DNA of 64,000 nt, taken from positions 186,001 through 250,000 of the forward strand of contig NZ_LT827015.1 of the NCBI RefSeq assembly GCF_900169075.1. The letters are read 5' to 3'. The position numbers and the translations under genes were made by a program. Each line of letters begins with the position of its first letter. Within the stretch, counting starts at the first letter, position 1. This document shows positions 25,422 through 34,835 of this stretch, piece after piece. The stretch is from Chryseobacterium phocaeense (GTDB lineage: Bacteria; Bacteroidota; Bacteroidia; Flavobacteriales; Weeksellaceae). A model generated the notes under the pieces. That model made no database searches, was not told the origin of the DNA, and saw only the letters and a program-made list of their open reading frames with translations.

Positions 25422-26138
25422 TTATTTTGATTTTATAAGAGACTTTGGTGGAAGTGGATCAGATGATTCTATCACTTCAACTATAGTCTCTTTTTCTTTA
25501 TCAGCTTTTACTATTCCATTGGCAAAATCTTCCATTTCTTTTTTGCTTGCTTCATATTGATTGGCATAGGTATAAACAGAAATGCTGGTATAGCCTGTGG
25601 AGGTAAGATACAAATTTGCAATATACTCAAAATCTAGGCCTTTAACATTGGCACTGTATTCCAGATGAAGTACCTTAATGTTGTTGATCATCCTGTATTC
25701 AGAATTTTTCAATCTGAAATAATCTGCATTTCTTTGGATGTTGGGTATCAGAATATCTTTTAGATTCTTTAAACTCTGGACAGGAAGTATCTCGCTTACA
25801 AATAAACCATATACTGCCGAATTAGAATTATTATTAAATGCATACTCTACAAAAGTACTCGTATTGGGAGCTTTTACGATTTTCCATTTTTTTGGATTGT
25901 AATAAAACCCACCATCAACATTTTTACTCTTTACAATAAAAGTGGATTCTTTTGATTTTTCAAAAGATTGTTCGTTGGAGGTAATTGTTTCCAGAGTTTT
26001 TGCATCACTTTCATTAACAAATTTCCATGTTTTATTTTCAAAAAGCACTACTTCTTTCCCATCTTCTGTCATGGCTTTTATTTGTGCTTTTAATGAAAAT
26101 GAGAATATAATAAACGCTAATAAAATAAGCTTATTCAT
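25422..26138 (-). CDS. Exported protein of unknown function
   Basis: A 238-residue protein with a signal peptide (1-18, SLKAQ). Residues 20-42 (KAMTEDGKEVVLFENKTWKFV) form a short module seen at the start of many Bacteroidota exported proteins. The rest is a mixed alpha/beta domain with KKWKIVK and IQRNADYFRLKNSEYRMINN that I cannot place in a family. The gene starts 8 bases after the dipeptidyl peptidase IV stop codon and ends in a terminator, so the two are co-transcribed. The function may relate to peptide use, but only by context. Confidence 0.7.
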   Translation of the reverse strand: MNKLILLAFIIFSFSLKAQIKAMTEDGKEVVLFENKTWKFVNESDAKTLETITSNEQSFEKSKESTFIVKSKNVDGGFYYNPKKWKIVKAPNTSTFVEYAFNNNSNSAVYGLFVSEILPVQSLKNLKDILIPNIQRNADYFRLKNSEYRMINNIKVLHLEYSANVKGLDFEYIANLYLTSTGYTSISVYTYANQYEASKKEMEDFANGIVKADKEKETIVEVIESSDPLPPKSLIKSK

Positions 26139-26146
26139 TATAAATA

Positions 26147-28276
26147 CTACAAATTATTCAAAATAAAATCCGTCATTTTCTGGTATAGCTGCTGTCTGGT
26201 CTGGCCACCGTAAATTCCGTGATTTTTATCAGGATAAGCCATGAAATCAAATTGTTTCTTATTTTGAATCAAAGCTTCGGAGAACTCCATTGAATTCTGG
26301 AAATGTACGTTGTCATCGGCAGTTCCGTGGATCAGTAATAGTTTTCCTTTTAATAGTTTAGCGTATTCTGTAGGCGAATTTTTGTCATACCCATCCGGAT
26401 TTTCCTGAGGGGTTCTCATGAATCTTTCCGTGTAAACAGAATCATAATATCTCCAGTTGGTTACCGGTGCTACGGCAATTCCGGCCTTGAAAACATCAGC
26501 CCCTTTGGTCATCGCCAAGCTGGTCATATATCCTCCAAAGCTCCATCCGAACATTCCGATTCTTGTTTTATCAATATAAGACTGGTTTCCGAACCATTTG
26601 GCAGCGGTGATCTGATCTTCAATCTCATATTTCCCTAAATTCATGTACGTCACTTTCTTGAATTTAGTGCCTTTGTAACCGGTTCCACGACCGTCTACAC
26701 ACGCCACGATGTATCCTTTCTGCACCAGATGATTGAACCATAGTGCATTTCCTGCATCCCATGAATTAGCCACCTGCTGAGATCCGGGTCCGGAATACTG
26801 ATACATAAACAGCGGATATTTTTTGTTCGGATCAAAGTTTTTAGGCTTCATGATCCAGGCATTCATCTGATCTCCGGCGTCATTAGGAATGGTGATAAAT
26901 TCTTTGTCTACGAAATTATCAGCCTTTAATTTCTGAAGCTGGTCATTATTGTTTTGAAGCTCTTTTACAGTTTTACCGTTTCCGTCTTTTAAAACAAAGG
27001 TATACGGTTTAGCAGCGGTAGAAGAGGTTTCGATGAAATAGTTGTAATTTTTACTGAAGTTGGCAGAATTATTTCCTTCCGCATTGGAAATCAGCTGAGA
27101 TTTTCCGTTTTCAATATTTACTTTGGAAACTACTTTATTGATGCTTCCTTTTTCAGTAGTCTGAACGTAAATTTCTTTAGATTTTGGATTGAATCCGTAG
27201 TAATCCGTTACTTCCCAGTTTCCTTTCGTAATCTGTTTTTTAAGCTTACCGTCTTTGTCGTACCAGTACAGATGACGGTTTCCATCTCTTTCAGAAGCCC
27301 AAAGGAAAGAATCATCTTCCAGGAATTCCAGGGTAGGACTGTCTGTATCAATCCATTTCTCGTCAGTTTCGGTAAATAATTTCTGAACGGCTCCGGTTTT
27401 GGTGTTTACCTTTAAAACATCAGAAGCATTCTGAATTCTTTCAGAAGTGATCAGAACGATTTCGTCAGGTTTTGCGGTCTGTACTACGTTCGGAATATAA
27501 TAGTTTTTAAAGGAACTTAAATTTAAAGCAGTGGTTTTTCCTGTATCGAGACGGTAAAGCTGAGCTGAAACCACAGAGTTTTTTTCTCCTGCCTTAGGAT
27601 ATTTGTAACGCATTTCTTCAGGATAAAGCTTTTTACCGTAGATTGGAATATAGATCTCAGGAACCTGACTTTCATCGGATTTTACAAATACAACTGCGTC
27701 TGAGTTTTTAGTCCACTCATACAGTCTTGCATGCCCGAATTCCTCTTCATATACCCAGTCTGCAAGCCCGTTAAGAATTGAGTTTTTCTTACCATCGGTA
27801 GTGATCTGCGTAATTTTCCCGGAACTCAGGTCCTGGTAAAATAAATTATTTTCAGCGATAAATGCTACCTTGGTGGCATCAGGGGAAAATCTTGGTTCCT
27901 GAACTGTCTTGCCATCATTCAGACTGATTGTTTTTCCGGATTTAAGATCTTTTACCTCAAATTTTCCAAGAAAAGAATGTCTGTAAATAGGCTGGCTTTC
28001 TTTTAAAAGAAGAATTTTTGATTCATCATCGGAAAATTCATAGCTTTCAAACTGGCCGTCAACAATATTTCCTTCTTTCTGTGAAGTTTTATAAGAATAC
28101 TTGGCAATACCGGTGGGCTCAATCACCAGATAATTCTCTCCGTTTTTCATGGAAGCAATGCCAGCAATACCTTTACCACGGTAATATCCTGAATATATTT
28201 TATCTAAAGTGATTTCCTGAGCAGCTGCATGATGAAAGGCAACAGCCACAGTAAGAGTTAAGAATATTTTTTTCAT
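26147..28276 (-). CDS. Dipeptidyl peptidase IV, S9 family
   Basis: A 709-residue exported serine peptidase with a signal peptide (1-19, AAAQ), an eight-bladed propeller of about 430 residues and a C-terminal alpha/beta hydrolase domain. Catalytic Ser579 lies in GWSFGGY, the Asp in GTADDNVH (654/655) and His686 in PDKNHGI. The double-Glu motif that binds the substrate amino terminus is present as DWVYEEEFG. It would release X-Pro or X-Ala dipeptides in the periplasm, which the POT transporters encoded next to it could import. A consensus promoter precedes it. Confidence 0.93.
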   Translation of the reverse strand: MKKIFLTLTVAVAFHHAAAQEITLDKIYSGYYRGKGIAGIASMKNGENYLVIEPTGIAKYSYKTSQKEGNIVDGQFESYEFSDDESKILLLKESQPIYRHSFLGKFEVKDLKSGKTISLNDGKTVQEPRFSPDATKVAFIAENNLFYQDLSSGKITQITTDGKKNSILNGLADWVYEEEFGHARLYEWTKNSDAVVFVKSDESQVPEIYIPIYGKKLYPEEMRYKYPKAGEKNSVVSAQLYRLDTGKTTALNLSSFKNYYIPNVVQTAKPDEIVLITSERIQNASDVLKVNTKTGAVQKLFTETDEKWIDTDSPTLEFLEDDSFLWASERDGNRHLYWYDKDGKLKKQITKGNWEVTDYYGFNPKSKEIYVQTTEKGSINKVVSKVNIENGKSQLISNAEGNNSANFSKNYNYFIETSSTAAKPYTFVLKDGNGKTVKELQNNNDQLQKLKADNFVDKEFITIPNDAGDQMNAWIMKPKNFDPNKKYPLFMYQYSGPGSQQVANSWDAGNALWFNHLVQKGYIVACVDGRGTGYKGTKFKKVTYMNLGKYEIEDQITAAKWFGNQSYIDKTRIGMFGWSFGGYMTSLAMTKGADVFKAGIAVAPVTNWRYYDSVYTERFMRTPQENPDGYDKNSPTEYAKLLKGKLLLIHGTADDNVHFQNSMEFSEALIQNKKQFDFMAYPDKNHGIYGGQTRQQLYQKMTDFILNNL

Positions 28277-28296
28277 TTCTAATTTTAATGGATTTC

Positions 28297-28304
28297 AAAG
28301 ATAA
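28297..28304 (-). promoter_or_regulatory. Putative -7 promoter of the DPP IV operon
   Basis: TATCTTTG on the minus strand fits TAnnTTTG exactly, 20 bases before the ATG. Confidence 0.6.
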
Positions 28305-28396
28305 TAATTTTATTAAATGCATAAAAAAGCTTTTTGGATACCTTATTTGGCAAAAAAATTGAATGTATCAGTACATAATCAAATTCAATAATAATT

Positions 28397-28870
28397 ATGG
28401 AAACGAATGCATACAACCAGAAACTGAATCGCTATATTTTAAATGACCAGGTCATTTATACCGGTTTCTCAAGTTTTAAAGATGCTGAGGAATGTGCTGC
28501 TAAAAAAGGGGGAACCCTGGTTGAAGTAGGATTTAAAGATGGAAATGATAATCCACAGATCACAGATGAAGCCGGACTTATTGAGAAAAAGCTTCATTAT
28601 TATGTAGATGCCGGTGATGAGTATAAATTTATCCATTCATCAGATCCCGGCTTTAGAAAGTATGCAGATGAACTGCAGAAAATAAAAGCAAATAATGATA
28701 AAACCAGTCCGGATGAACGGTATCTTGCCAATTTTGAAATAGAAAATACAGAAGACCCGATTATTGTGATTAAAAATGATCATTTTGAATCGGTAACTTC
28801 AAGAGAACGCTCCAAGTATTTGAAGCATGCCAAAGTTTACGAACTAGGGGTATCCCTGCCAAAATCTTAA
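28397..28870 (+). CDS. Hypothetical cytoplasmic protein
   Basis: A 157-residue protein without signal peptide or membrane segments. It has an acidic character and ends in a Lys-rich tail (RERSKYLKHAKVYELGVSLPKS). The N-terminus (YILNDQVIYTGFSSFKDAEECAAKKGGTLVEVGF) predicts an alpha/beta fold. I do not recognise the family. The DUF6496 gene follows by 11 bases, so they form a short operon between the DPP IV and phosphorylase genes. Confidence 0.65.
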   Translation: METNAYNQKLNRYILNDQVIYTGFSSFKDAEECAAKKGGTLVEVGFKDGNDNPQITDEAGLIEKKLHYYVDAGDEYKFIHSSDPGFRKYADELQKIKANNDKTSPDERYLANFEIENTEDPIIVIKNDHFESVTSRERSKYLKHAKVYELGVSLPKS

Positions 28871-28881
28871 AATTTTTTATC

Positions 28882-29067
28882 ATGAGCAAGACTAAATATT
28901 CAGAAAAAGCTCAGGACAAAGTAGGAAAAGTAATGCACGAATTCAAGGAAGGAAAACTAAAATCCTCTTCCGGAGAAAAAGTAACCAGCCGAAAACAGGC
29001 TGTTGCCATCGGGATCTCTGAAGCCAGAGAAAAAGGGCTGAAGGTCCCGAAGAAGAAAAAGGAATAA
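28882..29067 (+). CDS. DUF6496 domain small basic protein
   Basis: A 61-residue, strongly basic protein: KVGKVMHEFKEGKLKSSSG, then VTSRKQAVAIGISEAREKGLKVPKKKKE. This pattern, with the KQAVAIGISEAR helix, is the DUF6496 family, found widely and often in stress or mobile contexts; its function is unknown. The basic tail suggests nucleic-acid binding. It follows the preceding gene by 11 bases and is convergent with the phosphorylase gene across repeat element copy 2. Confidence 0.8.
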   Translation: MSKTKYSEKAQDKVGKVMHEFKEGKLKSSSGEKVTSRKQAVAIGISEAREKGLKVPKKKKE

Positions 29068-29077
29068 CCTTCCCCCA

Positions 29078-29215
29078 AAAAGGTAAAAAGGCAAAATCAC
29101 AAATGGGGCTTATTGGCAAATTTGCTTATCGACTCATTAGCCTTCTTCGCTTTCTTTGCCCTTTCGCCTTTTTGCCATTTTACCCTTTAGTCTTAGCCTT
29201 TTCGCCCATTATCAT
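29078..29215. repeat. Intergenic inverted-repeat element, copy 2
   Basis: The same core word as in copy 1 occurs here as GGCAAAATCACAAATGGG (29090-29107). Flanking arms AAAAGGTAAAAAGGCAAAA (from about 29079) and the right arm TTTTTGCCATTTTACCC (from 29169) pair imperfectly, and a CTTCTTCGCTTTCTTTGCC block matches copy 1. It lies between convergent genes, and its right end runs into the last codons of the phosphorylase gene. Confidence 0.7.
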
Positions 29216-30863
29216 ACAAAATCCTGTAATATTCATCCGCCATTCTATCACTATTGAACTGTTCCTGCACATCATTCATTGCATTATACTGTATTTTTCT
29301 CCAACGTTCGGGCTGATCATAATACATAGGGAGAATTTCATTTTCAAGGATCTCATACAATTGATTAAGGTCGTAGGTATCCTGTTCATAGATGCTCATG
29401 TTTAGATAATCTGCCTGTGGAACCACAAATGAATTTTCTCCCGGTTTTGCAAATTCAGGAATCCATCCGTCATCAGTAGAAAGGTTTACGGATCCGTTCA
29501 TTGCAGCGGACATTCCTGAGGTTCCTGAAGCTTCTCTCGGGACTCTCGGATTATTCAGCCACAAATCAGAACCTTGCTTTAAAGATTTGCTTAAAGATAG
29601 TTCATACCCTGTAAGAACAGCCATATTTTTATGGTTTTTACTTTCTTCCACCAGCGTGTTGAATGTAGAAATGGCAGAGTAGTCCATAGGATAAGGTTTT
29701 CCTGACCAGATGATCTGTACAGGATATTTGGAATTATTTAAAAGCTTATGGAATCTTTCTTTATCGTGCAGCAATAAATCTGCGCGTTTGTAACCTGCAA
29801 ATCTTCTGGCCCAGACGATGGTGAAAACATTCGGGTTGAAGAGGTTTCCGGTCTGATCTGCCACAATGGTGAACAGTCTTTTCTTTAAATGCTTCTTACG
29901 ATAATCGAAAACAGTTGCATCGTTTTCATCTTTGGCGTTGTAAAGAGGTTTATCTGCCCAGTATTTGAATTCCTGAGCGTTCGTAATGGAGGTAATTTCA
30001 CAGATTCCCGGATATTTGCTCCACATTGCTCTGGAAACTACCCCATGCAGTTTAGATACACCATTGGCAATTCGTGCCATTTTCAAAGCGCACAATGAAT
30101 GATTGAAACGATCATCATCAGCACCTTCAATGCTTTTTACATCCTGCATGCTGAATCCTGAAAAATAGGACATGTCATAACACAGTTTCAGGTTATGTTT
30201 TTCATTTCCTGCCTCTTCAGGTGTATGAGTGGTGAAAACCAGTTTTTCCTTTACGCAGTTCAGGTCTCCGTTATATTTTTTGAGAAGATAGAATGCTGCA
30301 GGCAGTCCGTGAGCTTCATTTAGGTGGTATACTTCTCTTTCCGCATTGATTTCATCCAGTAATTTGGCTCCTCCTTTTCCAAGCAGGATATACTGAGCCA
30401 GTTTTGTAGATTCGTTGGCGTCGTATAATTTATGGCAGATGGTTTTGGAGACGTGATCGTTTTCAGGAACATCTGTAGAAAGAAAGAACATGGGGGCCGT
30501 ATTGAAAATTTCAGGATCCAGATACCAAACCTTTACCCATACCGGGGCACTGTGGATCTCAATCTGGAATTTGATTCCCGTATCTTCAAGAAAGCTGTAC
30601 ATTTTTCTGGTCCATACCGGCTGAAGGGTCTGGTCATGATTTCTGGCCTGATCATAATAGCCGAATTTCCATAGAATACCAATCCCGATAAGATCCTGTT
30701 TAAGGTTGTAAGCACTTCTCATATGAGATCCTGCCAGGAATCCCAGGCCTCCCGAATATATTTTTAAAACCTGATCAATGGCAAATTCCATCGAGAAATA
30801 AGCGGTTTTCTTAGAATATTGTGGATTGACGGTGTAAGGTATTTTAAAATTTTTAAAATCCAT
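29193..30863 (-). CDS. Short GT35 alpha-glucan phosphorylase-like protein without the usual PLP lysine
   Basis: A 556-residue protein of the alpha-glucan phosphorylase family, the compact form (usual E. coli and muscle type about 800). The GT-B signatures are visible: YFSMEFAIDQ and YSGGLGFLAGSH near the start, EVYHLNEAHG, VFTTHTPEEAGNE, FAGYKRADL and NPRVPREASGTSGMS. In characterised phosphorylases the last motif reads GTxxMK and its Lys carries PLP; here Ser452 takes that place. Either the subfamily lacks PLP or the cofactor is held differently. Its last four residues (GRKG) are encoded inside the repeat element. Assignment to the family is firm; phosphorolytic activity is uncertain. Confidence 0.75.
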   Translation of the reverse strand: MDFKNFKIPYTVNPQYSKKTAYFSMEFAIDQVLKIYSGGLGFLAGSHMRSAYNLKQDLIGIGILWKFGYYDQARNHDQTLQPVWTRKMYSFLEDTGIKFQIEIHSAPVWVKVWYLDPEIFNTAPMFFLSTDVPENDHVSKTICHKLYDANESTKLAQYILLGKGGAKLLDEINAEREVYHLNEAHGLPAAFYLLKKYNGDLNCVKEKLVFTTHTPEEAGNEKHNLKLCYDMSYFSGFSMQDVKSIEGADDDRFNHSLCALKMARIANGVSKLHGVVSRAMWSKYPGICEITSITNAQEFKYWADKPLYNAKDENDATVFDYRKKHLKKRLFTIVADQTGNLFNPNVFTIVWARRFAGYKRADLLLHDKERFHKLLNNSKYPVQIIWSGKPYPMDYSAISTFNTLVEESKNHKNMAVLTGYELSLSKSLKQGSDLWLNNPRVPREASGTSGMSAAMNGSVNLSTDDGWIPEFAKPGENSFVVPQADYLNMSIYEQDTYDLNQLYEILENEILPMYYDQPERWRKIQYNAMNDVQEQFNSDRMADEYYRILYDNGRKG

Positions 30864-31068
30864 AAATCAACAGTTTTATATTTAAAGGGCTAAAGGTATT
30901 GATTATGAAAATAAACTTTACATTAATTATTTGATAAATTAATCTAAAACTATCTGATGAATAGTTTTTTTACTTACCTTTAATATGTAAATTTTTGAAA
31001 ATCAAAAACTTCTAACGGTGAAAAACCAAATCCGGCACGGGTTCATTGGTCACATAAAAAAATCACCT

Positions 31069-31866
31069 ATGAAAAAGACATTTTCTGATGAAGATTTAAT
31101 AAAGAATCTGAGCCTATACTATATGAACCGGCATTTGAAAAAAAAGCCGATAGAAAAGTACCACCGTACAATAGACGAATCTCTTCTGCATGATCGTGAG
31201 AAATACCGGAAGAAATCTGAAATTTTACTGCTCAATTCTTTTATGCATCATTTTCCCGACGTTAAATTTGAAAATCTCACCTGCGAAAGCCCCGACTTTA
31301 TCGCCAAACTTAACGACAAAAAAATCGGAATAGAACTGACCGAAGTGATCAATCATCTGGAAATGAAAAAAGTAGAAAGTACTCTGAATAAAATGTTCCG
31401 TCAGGCAGAAATACTATTAGAACAGGAAGACACCGCGAAATACCGTGGTGTTTATTTTTTGGAATTCCACCCGAATATCAGGTTTGACAACATAGAACAG
31501 CAGGAGGAAAATATCATCAGCATTTGCAAGAGCATAAAGAAAAATAAACCTGTAGGCTGTGTAAAGGGAATGAGGAAATCTTTTCACCGCAGAAACGTAT
31601 TCATTACCCATGAATACAGCATGAACCTCTTTGACGAACTTTGTTCCGAGAAAATCCTGGAGCTTATCGATAAAAAAAACGAAAAATTTCCTTATTACGA
31701 CACTTCTGTAGACGAGTGCTGGCTCGTTATTGTTTCCGATATGAACTCCATTGCTTCCCGGTATACCTTTATTCAGGATAAAGAACATCTTAAGGAAGTG
31801 AAAAGCCCGTTTCATAAAATCTTCCATCTTGAGAATCTCTGCGGAAATATTACAAGTATAAAATAG
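31069..31866 (+). CDS. Hypothetical protein with nuclease-like ExT motif
   Basis: A 265-residue protein starting at ATG 31069 (MKKTFSDEDL); a GTG at 31018 would add 17 residues of no family appearance. Residues 75-92 read PDFIAKLNDKKIGIELTE, which resembles the PD-(D/E)XK nuclease core with Asp76 and Glu89 but Thr91 in place of the final Lys. The rest is helical and charged. It is a single gene between the phosphorylase and a T9SS cargo gene. A nuclease-like fold is a guess from the motif; function is not known. Confidence 0.55.
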   Translation: MKKTFSDEDLIKNLSLYYMNRHLKKKPIEKYHRTIDESLLHDREKYRKKSEILLLNSFMHHFPDVKFENLTCESPDFIAKLNDKKIGIELTEVINHLEMKKVESTLNKMFRQAEILLEQEDTAKYRGVYFLEFHPNIRFDNIEQQEENIISICKSIKKNKPVGCVKGMRKSFHRRNVFITHEYSMNLFDELCSEKILELIDKKNEKFPYYDTSVDECWLVIVSDMNSIASRYTFIQDKEHLKEVKSPFHKIFHLENLCGNITSIK

Positions 31867-31962
31867 TTTCCTTTTTGTATTGGATGTCGTAATAATTTCA
31901 TTATTTCATTTGAAATAATTTAAGATTTTTAAAAATCCATTGTTTGTGATTAAATTAATAGG

Positions 31963-31970
31963 TATATTTG
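31963..31970 (+). promoter_or_regulatory. Putative -7 promoter of the T9SS cargo gene
   Basis: TATATTTG at 31963-31970 fits TAnnTTTG exactly, with TTTG at 31943-31946 as a slightly close -33 box. The start codon is about 66 bases downstream. Confidence 0.5.
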
Positions 31971-32036
31971 ATGTGCATTGTAAAGTAGTGCATATCATAT
32001 GGTTGTAAAATCACACTAACTAAAAACAATATATCT

Positions 32037-34151
32037 ATGAAAAAACTTTTACTCATTATTTTTTTCGGTATTTCGCGGGTCTTATTGGCCCAGGCAGATT
32101 GCGCCACTGCTTTGGCCGTCTGCGGGAATTCAACTATTACATATAACCCTACAGGATATGGAGACATCAAAGAAATGGTCAATTCCGGAACCTGTATAGA
32201 TGCAGCCGGTGAACATTATTCTATCTGGTATAGAATTACCATTGCTACAGGGGGAACACTTACTTTTGATCTTATCCCGAATGATCCGGATGCAGATTAT
32301 GACTGGGCAATTTTTGGACCGAATGTAACCTGTGCAGCCTTAGGTGCTCCCATACGTTGTAATGCGGCAACAGTAATAGGGCCCGGACCGAATACAGGAC
32401 TAAACATGACCAGTACCATTACCAATGCTATCGGAGGATCATCGACACCTTATTGTAAATATATGGATGTTTTGCCGGGGCAGACGTATTATCTGTTTAT
32501 TGACAACTGGGTGAGCAGTACCAGCAGTACAACGGCTCCGTTTTCACTTACCTGGGGAGGTACTGCAACGCTGGCTTCTCCTTTTACAGACCCGAATACT
32601 CAGCCTTATCCATTCAATCCTCCTGGAGTTCCGGCTGCTAATCCTGCTGATCCGAGAGAAGTGGTGGTATGTGTAAACCCTCCTTTGTTTGACTTTTCTA
32701 CATTGTCTGCAGGAATTCTCAATGGAAATCCTAATTTCACGATAAGCTATCACACCAGTCAGAATGACGCGCTTACCGGAAATAATGCCATCACCGTTCC
32801 TACGGTAGTGAGTATGACAGCTACCTATTATTACAGTATAAGCTATACCGATCCGTCCAATCCAAACAGTCCGCTTAATAAATGTAAACAGATTGGGATA
32901 TTTAAGTTCAGAGACGGAAGGATCACAACAAAAAATGCGACATTAACGCAATGCAACAACAATAATGCAGGAACAGCTTTATATGACCTCACAACAGCGG
33001 ATATTATTGCAGACCCTGCCGTAACCAAGAAATATTATAACAGTCTTCCCGATCTGAATGCCGGGATAAATGAGATCACAACTCCGATGGCATTTACCTC
33101 CGCTGAAGGAACTATTTATGTGAAGGTAACCTCTCCATTCGGATGCAGCGCGATAGCTCAGATCTTCTTAAAATTCCATCCCATCGTATTGGTGAATGAT
33201 GCTACCTTAAGGTCATGCTCTGTAGAGACTGAACCGGCTACAGCGTTGTTTAACCTTACTGTTGCTTCTGTGACGACACAGCTTGGGGCAACCAAGAAAT
33301 ATTACCGTTCCGAGACGGATGCCGTGAACCAGACAAATGAAATACCAGGACCACTAGCATTGGCCTATCCTGCGCCTAACGGTGTAGTGTATGTGCGTGT
33401 TTCCAATGCCCAGGGATGTTACAATATTGCTAAAATCACTTTGGTGGTTATTCCACCGGTCTATTCCGCAACTCTTAAGGATAAAACGATCTGTGTAGAA
33501 GATAAGACCACGCTGGATGCCGGGCCGGGTTTCAACGGGTATGAATGGAGTACGGGAGCTACTACCCAGTCCATTACCAATGTAGGAGTAGGAACTTACT
33601 GGGTGAAACTCAAAACAGGAGACTGTACCGTTATTCAGCATGTAAAAGTATATCCGTCCGAACAGCCTGTTGTTTCAAATATTGATATTTCAAATACTAC
33701 TGTGACCGTTTATGTAATAGGAGGTACGCCAGCTTATAAATATTCAATGGATAATATCAACTGGCAGGATTCTAATGTATTTAATAATGTTAAAAGAGGC
33801 GATGCCACCATATTTGTGAAAGATTCCTATGATTGTGATCCTATTGACATCAGCATTGTGGTGCCTAATCTCGTGAATGTCATTACACCTAACGATGACG
33901 GATACAATGATGTTATTGATTATTCTGCGCTGGCAAATAAGAAAAATCTGATGATGAATATTTTCGACCGTTATGGAAATATGATCTTCCAGTTGGATAA
34001 ATCAACCGGTTATAAATGGAATGGAACCAGCAAAAACGGAGTAAAAGTCCCTACCGGAAACTATTGGTATACTGTAGGCTGGAATGAGAACGATAAAATG
34101 AGTACACCTGTTAAGTATTCAGGATGGATTGTTGTTAAAAACAGGGATTAA
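32037..34151 (+). CDS. T9SS type B sorting domain (gliding-motility CTD) surface protein
   Basis: A 704-residue exported protein. A signal peptide (1-19, LLAQ) precedes a Cys-containing N-terminal region, then several beta-sandwich repeats with recurring KKYYNS/KKYYRS and TLxxC motifs (around 300-480), and a PKD/gliding-type domain. The C-terminus (about 625-704) is the CHU_C/gliding-motility type B sorting domain: VITPNDDGYNDVIDYSAL, MNIFDRYGNMIFQ and PTGNYWYTVGW. It should be exported through the T9SS and attached to or released from the cell surface. Ligand or adhesion role is not assignable. Confidence 0.85.
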   Translation: MKKLLLIIFFGISRVLLAQADCATALAVCGNSTITYNPTGYGDIKEMVNSGTCIDAAGEHYSIWYRITIATGGTLTFDLIPNDPDADYDWAIFGPNVTCAALGAPIRCNAATVIGPGPNTGLNMTSTITNAIGGSSTPYCKYMDVLPGQTYYLFIDNWVSSTSSTTAPFSLTWGGTATLASPFTDPNTQPYPFNPPGVPAANPADPREVVVCVNPPLFDFSTLSAGILNGNPNFTISYHTSQNDALTGNNAITVPTVVSMTATYYYSISYTDPSNPNSPLNKCKQIGIFKFRDGRITTKNATLTQCNNNNAGTALYDLTTADIIADPAVTKKYYNSLPDLNAGINEITTPMAFTSAEGTIYVKVTSPFGCSAIAQIFLKFHPIVLVNDATLRSCSVETEPATALFNLTVASVTTQLGATKKYYRSETDAVNQTNEIPGPLALAYPAPNGVVYVRVSNAQGCYNIAKITLVVIPPVYSATLKDKTICVEDKTTLDAGPGFNGYEWSTGATTQSITNVGVGTYWVKLKTGDCTVIQHVKVYPSEQPVVSNIDISNTTVTVYVIGGTPAYKYSMDNINWQDSNVFNNVKRGDATIFVKDSYDCDPIDISIVVPNLVNVITPNDDGYNDVIDYSALANKKNLMMNIFDRYGNMIFQLDKSTGYKWNGTSKNGVKVPTGNYWYTVGWNENDKMSTPVKYSGWIVVKNRD

Positions 34152-34175
34152 GCTTTTTAATAATAAACTATATAG

Positions 34176-34205
34176 ACAAAACCATTTCGAAAGAAGTGGT
34201 TTTGT
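34176..34205 (+). terminator. Hairpin terminator of the T9SS cargo gene
   Basis: ACAAAACCA (34176-34184) pairs with TGGTTTTGT (34197-34205) over a 12-base loop. The trailing T tract is short (TGTTGTTA region). Confidence 0.6.
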
Positions 34206-34247
34206 TGTTAAAATAATTTTACATTAGTTCGATTAATAAAGGAAAAA

Positions 34248-34835
34248 ATGAAAGATCTTTTTATAAAACGGTTTACGTACTATAAATCACTCGGGGACAA
34301 ATCATTTGCACAGCTTTCAGATGAGCAGATTTTCTGGCAGTACAATGATGAAAGCAATTCCATTGCAGTTATTGTAAAACATATCGCCGGAAATATGCTT
34401 TCAAGATGGACCAATTTTCTCACGGAAGACGGGGAGAAGCCGTGGAGGAACAGGGATGATGAATTTATCAATACGTTTAAGTCAAAGCAGGAGGTCATTG
34501 AATACTGGGAAACCGGCTGGAAATGTCTTTTTGACGGGTTGAATCAGATTAATGATGAAAATTTACATCACATTGTTTATTTGCGGGGCGAACCCCATTC
34601 TGTGATGGATGCAGTCTGCAGGCAGCTGGCTCATTACCCGTATCACATCGGGCAGATCGTTTATATTGCGAAAATGATAAAAGATCATGACTGGAAAACA
34701 CTTTCTATTGAAAGAAATAAGTCTCAGGAATTCAATAATGAAATGAAAGATAAATTTTCCTCGAATGAATCAGTTTCAAATTCATCTCCGGTATGCTTTC
34801 AAAACAGCCCGGAAGTACGGGATGAATATAAATAG
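34248..34835 (+). CDS. DUF1572 (DinB-like) protein
   Basis: A 195-residue protein of the DUF1572 family, a DinB/YfiT-like four-helix bundle. The three metal-binding His of this superfamily are seen at 45 (VKHIAGN), 129 and 133 (AHYPYHIGQ). WQYNDESNSIA and the SRWTNFLTEDGEKPWRNRD block are typical. Such proteins are thought to be metal-dependent thiol transferases or related enzymes, but DUF1572 itself is not characterised. A Ser-rich C-terminal tail of 25 residues extends beyond the domain. Single gene. Confidence 0.85.
   Translation: MKDLFIKRFTYYKSLGDKSFAQLSDEQIFWQYNDESNSIAVIVKHIAGNMLSRWTNFLTEDGEKPWRNRDDEFINTFKSKQEVIEYWETGWKCLFDGLNQINDENLHHIVYLRGEPHSVMDAVCRQLAHYPYHIGQIVYIAKMIKDHDWKTLSIERNKSQEFNNEMKDKFSSNESVSNSSPVCFQNSPEVRDEYK

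Noticed and set aside
29103..29405. Hydrophobic reading frame on the plus strand
   Set aside because: It runs through repeat element copy 2 and the antisense of the phosphorylase gene; the low-complexity Phe/Leu content comes from the CTTTTCGCC-type repeat.
29193..30863. Phosphorylase-like gene as a pseudogene
   Set aside because: The frame is intact over 556 codons and the Ser at the PLP site needs more than one base change from Lys, which suggests a stable subfamily and not recent decay.
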